NCBI GenBank assembly: GCA_002748065.1
Contig: PDRJ01000039.1
Coordinates: forward strand, 1-60,874
Length of the DNA: 60,874 bases
From: Bacteroidota bacterium
GTDB taxonomy: Bacteria; Bacteroidota; Bacteroidia; Bacteroidales; BM520
Direction of reading: 5' to 3'
Made by a program: the position numbers and the translations under genes. The notes under the pieces are model-generated. The model ran no database searches. It had not been told where the DNA came from and was given only the letters and a program-made list of their open reading frames with translations. Below, piece by piece: positions 45,346 through 53,775 of the stretch (its first letter is position 1; each line of letters starts with the position of its first letter).

Positions 45346-45404
45346 GCAAGCACTAGTGACAATACAAATAAACCCCATATCTAAACGCATAAAATTTATA
45401 CCTC

Positions 45405-46901
45405 ATGAAAAAAATCATCCTATTCCATATCCTTTTAGTCAGCCTCTCGACCAATGCACAGCAGATAAAGGTGCTTAAATCCAGTAATTATGGAGATAGC
45501 CCAAAAATAACCTGGTATTGCCCTGGTAATGATACGCTTCATAGGGATTTTAGCGTGTGGCGGGCTGCGCTCAATGACCAACAATTTGAGCAGATAGCGG
45601 CCGAAACGTATCTACTTACGTATAAAGAAGACACGGTTTTATACCGTATCTCCGACCACACCTTGAACAAGAAGGGAATCTATCAATACTATATCGAAGT
45701 TACCAACGAAAAAGATAGCGTACTGATTTCCGCGGTTGCCTACGGACATAACCTAGGCTATATCCCTAGTCCTCAGATTGTGGATTTTACCTACCAAAGT
45801 GTGGAAGATCAAAAGGCCATACAGCTAAATTGGAAGCTGAATTACAATTTCTCCATACGTACGATCACGCTTTTTAGAGGGGATACCCAGGATAATTACG
45901 AAAAAATAGCGGAATTATCCGGCGATGAAACCCAATACAGGGATCCTGTTCCCCTTTCGCACCACAACTACTTTTACTTCTTTTTGATTGCAGACTACTT
46001 CGGGTACCAATACCCTAGCATACGTTTTCCTGCCCACAGCCTCTATAAAAGTAACACTTTCGCCCCCATGCATTTACGCTATGAGAAGAAGGAGAACACC
46101 ATCACCCTACATTGGGAAAATGTGGATACGCTTTATGCAGGCTACACCGTTTACCGGGCAGAAGATGAAGGGGGATTCCAACCACTACACCTTATGCAAT
46201 CAGTTAATGATAAAATGGTTAGCTTCTCCGATAACATCGCAGAAAAAAACCTCAGGAAGATACGCTATTATGTGGTCAATTACAGCGATGCCTATGAAAC
46301 ATCCATACCCTCAGATACGGTAATCATCTGTCTTAAAAATACGGAGAAGCCTATTCCCCCCAATGCGTTAACCGCAGTGATCACCGAAGATAAAATCAAG
46401 TTTTTTTGGGAGATTCCCCAACAGACATCGGTTGTGGGCTATAATTTATACGCCATGGAGGAGCCCCAACAATTTCGCGTAAATAAAGAGATGATCTACA
46501 GGCATCAAAATCACGTTGAAATAGATAGACCCCCAAAACCCGGATTATACCGCTATCAATTGAAATCGTTGGATCAAGCAGGCAATGAAAGTGAAAGGGG
46601 AATTACCTGCACGGCAAACGTACTCAAACCCTACTACAAAGTGTTGTTGGATCTATCCAGAACAGCACAAGCGGTACAACTCAAATGGAAACAACTCCCG
46701 CAAACGGAGATCAACGCCATTACACTCTATCGGCAGAAAGAGGATGAATTGCCGCTACTGATAAAACGATTCGATCATAAAGCGCAAACCTATGAGGATA
46801 GGAATCTGGAACCCGGGACACTGTACCGATACTATCTTATAGGAACCTTAACCAGCGGGGAAGAGATCTTCCTACACTCGGAAGTGAGCATCCTCTTTTA
46901 A
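45405..46901 (+). CDS. Secreted protein of repeated fibronectin type III-like domains
   Basis: A 498-residue exported protein (signal MKKIILFHILLVSLSTNAQ). At least four FN3-like modules follow at about 130-220, 225-310, 315-400 and 405-498. Each has a W/L-x-W strand B (IQLNWKL, ITLHWENVD, IKFFWEIP, VQLKWKQLP) and a Y-x-Y-x3 strand (YTVYRAEDE, YRYQLKSLDQAGNESE, YRYYLIGTLTSGE). It lacks a T9SS sorting domain and catalytic motifs. Similar modules occur in the TANFOR protein upstream, so it is probably a partner in the same extracellular structure. It is separated from the TANFOR gene only by the MITE-like element, which suggests that element split an older operon (inference). Confidence 0.82.
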   Translation: MKKIILFHILLVSLSTNAQQIKVLKSSNYGDSPKITWYCPGNDTLHRDFSVWRAALNDQQFEQIAAETYLLTYKEDTVLYRISDHTLNKKGIYQYYIEVTNEKDSVLISAVAYGHNLGYIPSPQIVDFTYQSVEDQKAIQLNWKLNYNFSIRTITLFRGDTQDNYEKIAELSGDETQYRDPVPLSHHNYFYFFLIADYFGYQYPSIRFPAHSLYKSNTFAPMHLRYEKKENTITLHWENVDTLYAGYTVYRAEDEGGFQPLHLMQSVNDKMVSFSDNIAEKNLRKIRYYVVNYSDAYETSIPSDTVIICLKNTEKPIPPNALTAVITEDKIKFFWEIPQQTSVVGYNLYAMEEPQQFRVNKEMIYRHQNHVEIDRPPKPGLYRYQLKSLDQAGNESERGITCTANVLKPYYKVLLDLSRTAQAVQLKWKQLPQTEINAITLYRQKEDELPLLIKRFDHKAQTYEDRNLEPGTLYRYYLIGTLTSGEEIFLHSEVSILF

Positions 46902-46913
46902 GCTATCAGCCAC

Positions 46914-47171
46914 ATGTTTTACACCTACATTTCTTTTACTGACACCCATAGACTTCACGATATCGGGGTCACAAGCAACCTACAAAGGAGGCTGAAGAAT
47001 CTCAATGCCACTAAAAAAGCGCGGGAATCCCTAAAGATTGTATACTATGAGTGTTTCGACAACAGCCGACAGGCAAGCCTCAAGGAGGATCAATGGCGAT
47101 TGATGTCGGAAAAAGAGTTGATCAGCCAAGTGAAAAACAACAACCCGCTGTTCATAAACCTGGTAAATTAG
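46914..47171 (+). CDS. Small GIY-YIG-like nuclease-fold protein
   Basis: An 85-residue single-domain protein of the GIY-YIG superfamily. It has FYTYISFT in place of the GIY strand, then IGVTSNLQRRL (the YIG strand and active-site Arg region), KIVYYECFD and a later NNNPLFINL. The first Tyr-Ile strand is kept, but the catalytic Glu position in the KEDQWRL helix is only approximate. Activity is therefore uncertain. Standalone proteins like this are common in Bacteroidota and of unknown role. It lies 12 bases after the FN3 gene and may be co-transcribed with it. Confidence 0.75.
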   Translation: MFYTYISFTDTHRLHDIGVTSNLQRRLKNLNATKKARESLKIVYYECFDNSRQASLKEDQWRLMSEKELISQVKNNNPLFINLVN

Positions 47172-47518
47172 AACTTTCTACCGGAGAGATGATGGATTGC
47201 TCCTTCTGTTGCAGCTGCGACCTGTTTTACCGGGAAAGATTGGTTTTTCCCAATCAAAAGGTGTAGATTCGCACAGCAAGAACCGTTAAAGAAGAAACAA
47301 GAATGGATTAACCATCATGCCCTATGATCAACACCATTTTCAACAACATTCGAAAACAATGTGCAAGAAAGCGACACGAGACGTCGAAATGGGGAGACCC
47401 TTCGGCAAGCCTCATCATGGATCAAACAGGCAAGAATTCGTAATCTAAAACACTGAACAAAAAGAGTATCCATTTCCCAACGCTCCAAGATAACACAAGC
47501 AGAAAAAACAGTTACCCA
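47172..47518. other. Intergenic stretch without recognisable gene
   Basis: About 350 bases between the GIY-YIG gene and the next hydrolase. Short frames here show no family resemblance, and no clear promoter or terminator is seen. It may contain decayed coding sequence. Confidence 0.45.
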
Positions 47519-48517
47519 ATGACCGCTACCTATTCCGACGAACATTTTTGGAAGAATTATATGATCCACTGGTTTGGAGAAGCCCTGATTAAGCAATGGG
47601 AAGAGCGTGTTGAACTCACGGAGATTGATACGGCAAAGGGGAAGATCAAGGTGGAGGTCTATCGAAACAGGGAGCCGGAAAAGCCAGTTCTTGTTTTCGC
47701 CCACGGTATTGCAGGATACGCAAGAATACTATTGCCCTTTCTTATGCCGTTATTTGAAAAAGGGTATCACCTTGTCGCTCCTGATCTGGAGGGCTATGGT
47801 TACAATGAACGATTAAAGGGCGATTTTACCTGGGACACTCACTTGCACGACTTAAAAGAGACCGTAGCCTATGCAAGGAGCACCTTTGAGGGAAAACTAT
47901 TCCTGGGGGGAGCCAGTATGGGCGGTCCTTTGGCCTACGCTACAGAGGCCCGGTACCATTGTGCAGATGGATTAATCTGCTGGTGCTTATGGGATCTATC
48001 GGATAGAGCGTTTATACGCAAAGAGACCACCACAAAGGGGCTAACCTATCCCCTGATCCCTCTTTTAAGGGTATTGGCAAAGCTTTGGGGAAGATTACGC
48101 CTAAAAACCTACTACACCATTTCGTACGACACCCTAACCGATAGTCCCGCATTCAACAACCTACTAAAAAAAGACCCTCAAGCAGGAACATTCATCAGTT
48201 TGCGCGGAATCCTCTCTTTAATCACCCAATCAAAACCGGACCAAGGCCATCAAAAGTATGATAAACCCATTTTAGTGTGCCAACCGGAAGGAGATCAGAT
48301 GATCCCAAGTCTCTACAGTGAGAAGATGTTTCAACAGATCCCATCTACCCGAAAGAGCTATTGTCGTTTTGAAGGAGCGCATTTCCCGTTGGACCGATCA
48401 ACCTACGAGAAGTGGGCTGATTGCGTGGATCGCTTTATACAAGAACAGGGAGGTCTGGGAGACGGAAGACCAAAGTCGGAAGACGGGAGACGGGAAACTT
48501 TTTTTACGAAAGGCTAA
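47519..48517 (+). CDS. Alpha/beta hydrolase with repeat-derived C-terminal tail
   Basis: A 332-residue cytosolic-looking alpha/beta hydrolase (no signal peptide) with an intact triad: nucleophile GGASMGG (Ser133), Asp in PEGDQMIP and His in GAHFPLD. LVFAHGIAGYAR supplies the oxyanion loop. It is related to serine aminopeptidase/monoglyceride lipase-like hydrolases; the substrate is unknown. The last 20 or so residues (GDGRPKSEDGRRETFF region) do not belong to the fold: they are translated from the 7-bp GAAGAC-type repeat that also makes up the array at 49.8-50.1 kb. The original stop codon was probably lost through repeat insertion. Confidence 0.85.
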   Translation: MTATYSDEHFWKNYMIHWFGEALIKQWEERVELTEIDTAKGKIKVEVYRNREPEKPVLVFAHGIAGYARILLPFLMPLFEKGYHLVAPDLEGYGYNERLKGDFTWDTHLHDLKETVAYARSTFEGKLFLGGASMGGPLAYATEARYHCADGLICWCLWDLSDRAFIRKETTTKGLTYPLIPLLRVLAKLWGRLRLKTYYTISYDTLTDSPAFNNLLKKDPQAGTFISLRGILSLITQSKPDQGHQKYDKPILVCQPEGDQMIPSLYSEKMFQQIPSTRKSYCRFEGAHFPLDRSTYEKWADCVDRFIQEQGGLGDGRPKSEDGRRETFFTKG

Positions 48518-48550
48518 AAACCAACAGCCAAGAACCACAAAACATAAACC
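48456..48550 (+). repeat. Short 7-bp repeat block plus AACAGCC module, overlapping the hydrolase 3' end
   Basis: GGAAGACC, GTCGGAAGACGGGAGACGGG and the following AAAGGCTAAAAACCAACAGCC are the reverse complement of modules in the composite repeats at 23.1-23.4 kb. Bases 48456-48517 are translated as the tail of the hydrolase. Confidence 0.75.
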
Positions 48551-48551
48551 C

Positions 48552-49745
48552 ATGAAAAACACCATTCTATCACTTGCACTCATTATATTAGGCGTATTAA
48601 CCCTTGCTTCATGTAAAGAGAAAGATCCAACACCAGAAGTCATCTCTGCCCAGGGGATCAGCAACAAGATCCCTTCCGATTTGGAGAAGGTTTATCGAAA
48701 AAACTTTAACCGTTACACAAAGGTTACCACCCCCGACGGAGGAAATATCCATATTGTGGCACAGTCCAACCTCACCGATGAACAGATCATCAGATGCCGA
48801 AGTGTTTTAGAATTTTACCTCACCGATTATCCCGGATCGGTGTATGGAGCCGATAAATCAGCTGTTGCCCGTAAAATGGTTGAAAACAACGCAATCCTGT
48901 GTCTATTAAACGGACAAGATGATGGCAGCAATCCTGTGGGCAATAAGATTATGGGACAACCCTTATACCAGAATGAGATCCAGGTGGAAGGGCACCCCTG
49001 GTATATGAACCAGGAGTATGAACACCGGGATGCCACTTTTGAAGAGATCCTGCATTTGGTGCATGACAATGGGATTGGCGTAGATGGCACCAATGGGACT
49101 CCCGGCGCGGCACCGGCCTATCAAGCGGAAATAAGAGCTGCGCAACAACAGGCCCTATCCAATCATTTATGGGGCATTGGCCAACAGGAGTGGATCGATG
49201 AGTTGACGGCCGAAAATAGCCTGAGTCAAGAGTATCTGGCTTCTGTGGTCGATAGCTACTATGGGCTTTGGGGAGCATGGACAGAAAGCACTACACACGG
49301 AATGTGGGGGATCTATGTGGGAAAAACGAGAGCCGATGTTGCAACCGACGATCCCCTGGGTTATGCCCTGATGGAGAACAAATTCTTTCATCCATACTTC
49401 ACCTACAATGCACGGATTGATGCAAATTTAGAGGGTAATTTCTCCCTAAAGTTCGACCCTTCAAAACCTTATACACACCACTCCAGGTACCTGAAAGACA
49501 TCACCCTTTTAGGTTCCAACGACAACACGGTTACGGTTAATGAGTTGGACAATGATATCACGGGCAACACGGGAACAAATAGCGTTATCTTTTCGGGGAT
49601 CTCTACCGAATACACCATAACCACCAACGACGGCATCACCACCGTTAGCGATCAGGTAGCCCACAGGGATGGAATAAATACCCTGCGTAACATTGAGAAG
49701 GCACAATTCACCGACAAAGTCATTGATTTACAGAATATTAAATAG
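48552..49745 (+). CDS. Lipoprotein of unknown function with RTX-like C-terminal module
   Basis: A 397-residue lipoprotein; the ATG at 48552 gives MKNTILSLALIILGVLTLASC (Cys21). The central domain has an EEILHLVHDNGIG segment, in which the E..LH..H pattern could bind metal (inference), and many Trp/Tyr residues. From about residue 315 the C-terminus follows the pattern that ends many calcium-binding RTX secreted proteins: SNDNTVTVNELDNDITGNTG, VIFSGISTEYTIT, DGINTLRNIEKAQFTDKVI. The nonapeptide GGxGxDxUx repeats themselves are absent. A frame open from 48318 overlaps the hydrolase; only the part after 48552 is credible. It is followed by the 7-bp array. Confidence 0.75.
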   Translation: MKNTILSLALIILGVLTLASCKEKDPTPEVISAQGISNKIPSDLEKVYRKNFNRYTKVTTPDGGNIHIVAQSNLTDEQIIRCRSVLEFYLTDYPGSVYGADKSAVARKMVENNAILCLLNGQDDGSNPVGNKIMGQPLYQNEIQVEGHPWYMNQEYEHRDATFEEILHLVHDNGIGVDGTNGTPGAAPAYQAEIRAAQQQALSNHLWGIGQQEWIDELTAENSLSQEYLASVVDSYYGLWGAWTESTTHGMWGIYVGKTRADVATDDPLGYALMENKFFHPYFTYNARIDANLEGNFSLKFDPSKPYTHHSRYLKDITLLGSNDNTVTVNELDNDITGNTGTNSVIFSGISTEYTITTNDGITTVSDQVAHRDGINTLRNIEKAQFTDKVIDLQNIK

Positions 49746-49787
49746 AACATCCACAACTAACTTTTAGAGATACAACGAAATGATTGT

Positions 49788-50140
49788 GGGGATGGAAGTT
49801 GGAAGACGGGAGACGGAAGACAGAAGACCGAAGTCAGAAGTCAGAAGACGGAAGACGGAAGACGGAAGACAGAAGACGGGAGACCGAAGACCGAAGACCG
49901 AAGACCGAAGTCAGAAGACGGAAGACGGAAGACGGAAGACAGAAGACGGGAGACCGAAGACCGAAGACCGAAGACGGAAGACGGAAGACGGAAGACGGGA
50001 GACCGAAGACAGAAGACGGAAGACGGAAGACAGAAGACGGGAGACCGAAGACCGAAGTCAGAAGACGGAAGACGGAAGACGGAAGACGGGAGACGGAAGA
50101 CGGGAGACGGAAGACGGGAGACCGAAGTCGGAAGTCCGAG
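49788..50140 (+). repeat. 7-bp tandem array (GGAAGAC/CGAAGAC/AGAAGAC/GGGAGAC), about 50 units
   Basis: About 350 bases of degenerate heptamers with variants GGAAGAC, CGAAGAC, AGAAGAC, GGGAGAC and CGAAGTC. A longer-period order of the variants recurs, which suggests duplication of blocks. It produces long plus and minus frames (about 110-140 codons, RRKTEDG-type) that are artefacts of the missing stop. Confidence 0.93.
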
Positions 50141-50227
50141 GTTGAGCGACAATTTTTTGCGAACATTGCCGTCAAACCCAGCCAAAGGCTACAAAAATAG
50201 AAACAGATAAAATAGATCGCCTATTCC

Positions 50228-50262
50228 AGGGCCACCATGCATCAGGCTGGTGGCCTTTATCT
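50228..50262 (+). terminator. Probable terminator downstream of the 7-bp array
   Basis: GGCCACC (50230-50236) and GGTGGCC (50249-50255) form a 7-bp stem followed by TTTATCTTTTC. It could end transcription from the RTX-like lipoprotein gene, read through the array. Confidence 0.55.
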
Positions 50263-50405
50263 TTTCTTGAGATCACGCCACAACTTTAAGTTATTATTAA
50301 TTCTTCCCATCGAACGAAAACCCATACAAAATATCCCTATCATTGTATATGAGAAGAAACGCTATTATACGATCTAAACTGAAGAACTAACAAAACGCTA
50401 ATCCG

Positions 50406-52115
50406 ATGTCATTTTTCCAAACTATTGAGCAGATTCTAACCCTACTAGGTTCATTGGGGCTATTTCTTTTCGGAATGAAGTTAATGAGTGAGGCCCTGCA
50501 AAAGGTAGCGGGAGCACGCATGCGTAACATCCTCAATGCCATGACCCAAAATCGCCTTAGGGGGGTTTTAACAGGTTTTCTAATCACCACGGTCATCCAA
50601 TCCTCCTCGGCCACCACGGTAATGATTGTCAGTTTTGTGAATGCCGGGCTCCTAACCCTCACCGGAGCCATTGGGGTCATTATGGGTGCCAACATTGGCA
50701 CCACGGTCACCGCATGGATCATCTCGCTCCTGGGGTTCAAGGTCTCCATCAGTGCGTTGAGCCTGCCCCTTATCGGTATTTTCCTGCCTTTAATGTTTTC
50801 AAAAAAGGGGAAACGCAAGTCCTGGGGTGAGTTTGTACTGGGGTTTGCCATTCTGTTTATCGGGCTTCAATTTCTCAAAGAGTCGGTACCGGATGTCAAA
50901 AACAACCCCGAACTGTTCGAATTTTTGTCAAACTACACACACGGAGGGTATGGCTCCATCTTTCTCTTTATCCTCATCGGCACACTGCTTACCATTGCCA
51001 TCCAATCTTCAAGTGCCACCATGGCCTTAACATTGGTTCTCTGCTACAATGGGATCATTCCCTTCGAGCTTGCTGCGGCCATGGTGCTTGGAGAGAATAT
51101 CGGTACGACCATCACGGCAAATATTGCGGCCATCGTGGCCAATGTCTCTGCCAAACGAGCGGCCAGGGCACACTTTATCTTCAACGTCTTCGGAGTGATC
51201 TGGATCCTCCTCCTCTTTCACCCCTTCCTCAACGGTATCGACTACTTTATCCAAAAGAGTGTGGGTATCTCTGTCTTTGGAGAGATCTCGAATCCCAAGG
51301 TACAAGCAAATATGACCATCGCCCTCTCCATCTTCCATACGGCCTTTAACCTCATCAACACCCTTATACTGGTGTGGTTTGGCAGCCTCATTGCCAGAAT
51401 CACCATACGCATGGTTCCATCAAAAGGCTCGGACGAAGAGTTCCGTCTCCACTATATTTCCAGTGGCTATCTCTCTACAGCAGAGCTCTCAACCCTTCAG
51501 GCAAAAAAAGAGATCGTCTATATGGGGGAAAAGGTGATTAAAATGTTTAAAATCATCCCCGAACTCCTTGTGGAAAAGAACGATAAAACCTACACCAACC
51601 ACCTACATAAAATGGGGGTTTATGAGGATATCACCGATAAACTGGAGGTGGAGATCACCAAATATATCACCAAGATTACCGAAGGAGACCTGAGTATCGA
51701 AGGGTCACAACGAATCTCGGCCATGCTGAAGATTGTGGATGAGCTGGAAAGCGCCGCCGACAGCTGCTATAACATCGCCAAAACCATTGAGAAAAAGAAC
51801 GAAAGAAAGGTATGGTTTACCCAAAAACAACGCAATGAGCTCAGCGAAATGTTTGCGCTGGTCAATGAGGCGCTCTCCAACATGATGGCAAACCTGAAGG
51901 GAGACTACCATAAGGTGAACTTGACACCAGGAAATGAATTGGAGAAAAGCATCAATATGCTACGCGATAAACTCAAAAAGGAGAACTCTAAGGCGCTTAA
52001 AAAACAACAGTATAGCATCAATACAGGCACCTACTTCTCCGACCTTATCTCCATGAGTGAAAAGATTGGTGACTATGTGGATAATGTGAATGATGCCATT
52101 GCCGAATGTAGATAG
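50406..52115 (+). CDS. Na+/phosphate cotransporter family protein with PhoU-like tail
   Basis: A 569-residue membrane protein of the NptA/YjbB family. Two inverted QSSSAT transport motifs are present, at residues 65-70 (TVIQSSSATT) and about 199-205 (IAIQSSSATM), with GANIGTT and GENIGTT repeats after them. About nine membrane segments are followed from about residue 370 by a cytosolic PhoU-like four-helix region. It moves phosphate with sodium; export or import cannot be told from sequence. With a sodium-type V-ATPase in the same window a sodium cycle is plausible (inference). It is a single-gene unit with a terminator at 52177-52208. Confidence 0.9.
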   Translation: MSFFQTIEQILTLLGSLGLFLFGMKLMSEALQKVAGARMRNILNAMTQNRLRGVLTGFLITTVIQSSSATTVMIVSFVNAGLLTLTGAIGVIMGANIGTTVTAWIISLLGFKVSISALSLPLIGIFLPLMFSKKGKRKSWGEFVLGFAILFIGLQFLKESVPDVKNNPELFEFLSNYTHGGYGSIFLFILIGTLLTIAIQSSSATMALTLVLCYNGIIPFELAAAMVLGENIGTTITANIAAIVANVSAKRAARAHFIFNVFGVIWILLLFHPFLNGIDYFIQKSVGISVFGEISNPKVQANMTIALSIFHTAFNLINTLILVWFGSLIARITIRMVPSKGSDEEFRLHYISSGYLSTAELSTLQAKKEIVYMGEKVIKMFKIIPELLVEKNDKTYTNHLHKMGVYEDITDKLEVEITKYITKITEGDLSIEGSQRISAMLKIVDELESAADSCYNIAKTIEKKNERKVWFTQKQRNELSEMFALVNEALSNMMANLKGDYHKVNLTPGNELEKSINMLRDKLKKENSKALKKQQYSINTGTYFSDLISMSEKIGDYVDNVNDAIAECR

Positions 52116-52168
52116 CGTCTGTCTATAACGTCCGACTTCCTCGTTATGCCTGGCTTCAAAAAAGGTAA
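52116..52168 (+). repeat. Partial copy of the dispersed MITE-like element (left end)
   Basis: GCGTCTGTCTATAACGTCCG and ACTTCCTCGTTATGCCTGGC match the left end of the full copy at 45178, then homology stops. It begins directly at the stop codon of the Na/Pi cotransporter gene. Confidence 0.65.
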
Positions 52169-52176
52169 AAAACAGG

Positions 52177-52208
52177 AGAGGTGCCTCAACAATGGGGCAT
52201 CTCTTTTG
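52177..52208 (+). terminator. Terminator of the Na/Pi cotransporter gene
   Basis: AGAGGTGCC and GGCATCTCT form a 9-bp stem with one wobble, loop TCAACAATGG, followed by TTTG. It sits just beyond the repeat fragment. Confidence 0.6.
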
Positions 52209-52316
52209 TTTACCTGAGCGGGAGGCGTGTCATCGCTCTTTTCCTTGCTGGAAACGGTACCAATACCGGGCATGAAAGTCCCTGTACCGCCGCCCCGAGA
52301 GTTCATAAAAGTTTTT

Positions 52317-52324
52317 TAATTTCG
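52317..52324 (+). promoter_or_regulatory. Promoter -7 box of lpdA
   Basis: TAATTTCG, one mismatch from TAnnTTTG, 17 bases before the ATG. No convincing -33 box. Confidence 0.4.
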
Positions 52325-52341
52325 CAAAAAAAAGCAATATA

Positions 52342-53736
52342 ATGGAATACGATGTAATGGTAATTGGTAGTGGCCCCGGAGGTTACGTTACGGCTATACG
52401 AGCCGCACAACTTGGTTTTAAAACGGCAGTGGTAGAAAAGGAATCCCTTGGCGGGATCTGCCTGAACTGGGGCTGTATCCCCACCAAGGCACTCCTGAAA
52501 AGTGCACAGGTCTTTAACTACACCAAACACCTTAACGACTACGGCATTACCTTCGACAAAGCGACCCCCCAAGTGGACTTCCCCAGGGTAATTCAACGAA
52601 GCCGGGGAGTGGCTGAAGGAATGAGTAAAGGGGTACAATTTCTGTTAAAGAAAAATAACATTACGGTGATAAAAGGATTTGGCAAAGTGCTTCCCGGAAA
52701 ACAGGTAGAGGTGACCGACACGGAAGGGAAAGCGACCATCTATAAGGCCAAACACACCATTCTGGCCACCGGCGCACGCTCCAAAGAGCTTCCCTTTATG
52801 AAGCAGGACGGAAAACGAATCATCGGTTACCGTGAAGCCATGACACTGCCACAACAGCCCAAAACCATGGTTGTGGTAGGCTCAGGAGCCATCGGATCAG
52901 AGTTTGCCTATTTCTATCAAAGCATCGGCACAAAAGTGACGCTGATCGAATACCTTCCCAACATCCTTCCCATTGAGGACGAAGAGGTGAGCAAACAGCT
53001 GGCCCGTTCCTTTAAGAAGATGGGCATGAAGATTATGACCGGTGCCTCTGTGAAAGAGGTGACCGTGGAGAACGACCAGTGCACTATCAACGTGGAGACC
53101 AAAAAGGGAGAAGAGGTGCTGAATGCCGACATTGTCCTCTCCGCCGTAGGAATCCAACCCAACCTGGAGGGCATCGGCCTGGAAGAGACCGGAATTCAAA
53201 CGGAAAAGGGAAAAATAACGGTCAACGACTACTACCAGACCAACATAGAGGGCGTCTATGCCATCGGCGATATCGTTCATGGGCCGGCACTGGCACACGT
53301 GGCTTCGGCAGAAGGGATCTGCTGCATCGAGAAGATTGCCGGCATGGAGGTGGAAACCGTGGATTACAGCAATATCCCCTCCTGCACCTACACCACTCCG
53401 GAGGTGGCCTCAGTGGGCCTCACCGAGAAACAGGCCAAAGAGCAGGGACGGGAAATCAAAGTGGGAAAATTCCCCTTCTCCGCCTCGGGAAAAGCCGCGG
53501 CATCGGGCAACCAGGATGGCTTTATCAAAGTGATCTTCGATGCTAAGTATGGTGAGTGGCTGGGGGCACACATGATTGGCGAAAACGTCACAGAGATGAT
53601 CGCCGAGGTAATCGTCGCCCGCAAACTGGAAACTACCGGGCATGAGATTATCAAATCCGTCCACCCCCACCCTACCCGCTCCGAAGCGATCATGGAGGCG
53701 GTTACCCACGCTTACGAAGAGTGTATTCATCTGTAA
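52342..53736 (+). CDS. lpdA: Dihydrolipoyl dehydrogenase
   Basis: A 464-residue flavoprotein that reoxidises the lipoyl groups of 2-oxoacid dehydrogenases and the glycine cleavage H-protein, using NAD+. It has the FAD-binding VIGSGPGGYVTA start, the redox pair Cys40/Cys45 in GGICLNWGCIPTK, the NAD-binding VVVGSGAIGSEFAYFY and the catalytic His-Glu pair in HPHPTRSEAIMEAV. The second FAD motif YAIGDIV is also present. No 2-oxoacid dehydrogenase genes are adjacent. gcvP lies 25 kb upstream and would need this enzyme. Confidence 0.96.
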   Translation: MEYDVMVIGSGPGGYVTAIRAAQLGFKTAVVEKESLGGICLNWGCIPTKALLKSAQVFNYTKHLNDYGITFDKATPQVDFPRVIQRSRGVAEGMSKGVQFLLKKNNITVIKGFGKVLPGKQVEVTDTEGKATIYKAKHTILATGARSKELPFMKQDGKRIIGYREAMTLPQQPKTMVVVGSGAIGSEFAYFYQSIGTKVTLIEYLPNILPIEDEEVSKQLARSFKKMGMKIMTGASVKEVTVENDQCTINVETKKGEEVLNADIVLSAVGIQPNLEGIGLEETGIQTEKGKITVNDYYQTNIEGVYAIGDIVHGPALAHVASAEGICCIEKIAGMEVETVDYSNIPSCTYTTPEVASVGLTEKQAKEQGREIKVGKFPFSASGKAAASGNQDGFIKVIFDAKYGEWLGAHMIGENVTEMIAEVIVARKLETTGHEIIKSVHPHPTRSEAIMEAVTHAYEECIHL

Positions 53737-53775
53737 AACAACCGTTCATAGTTCCCCACAGAAACAAAAGAGGCG

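Noticed and set aside
49780..50200. Plus and minus frames of 110-140 codons over the heptamer array
   Set aside because: Repeat artefacts (RRKTEDG and LPSSVFR periodicities) without starts supported by promoters or homology.
52073..52306. 77-codon minus frame between the Na/Pi cotransporter and lpdA
   Set aside because: Covers a repeat fragment and a terminator; no family resemblance.
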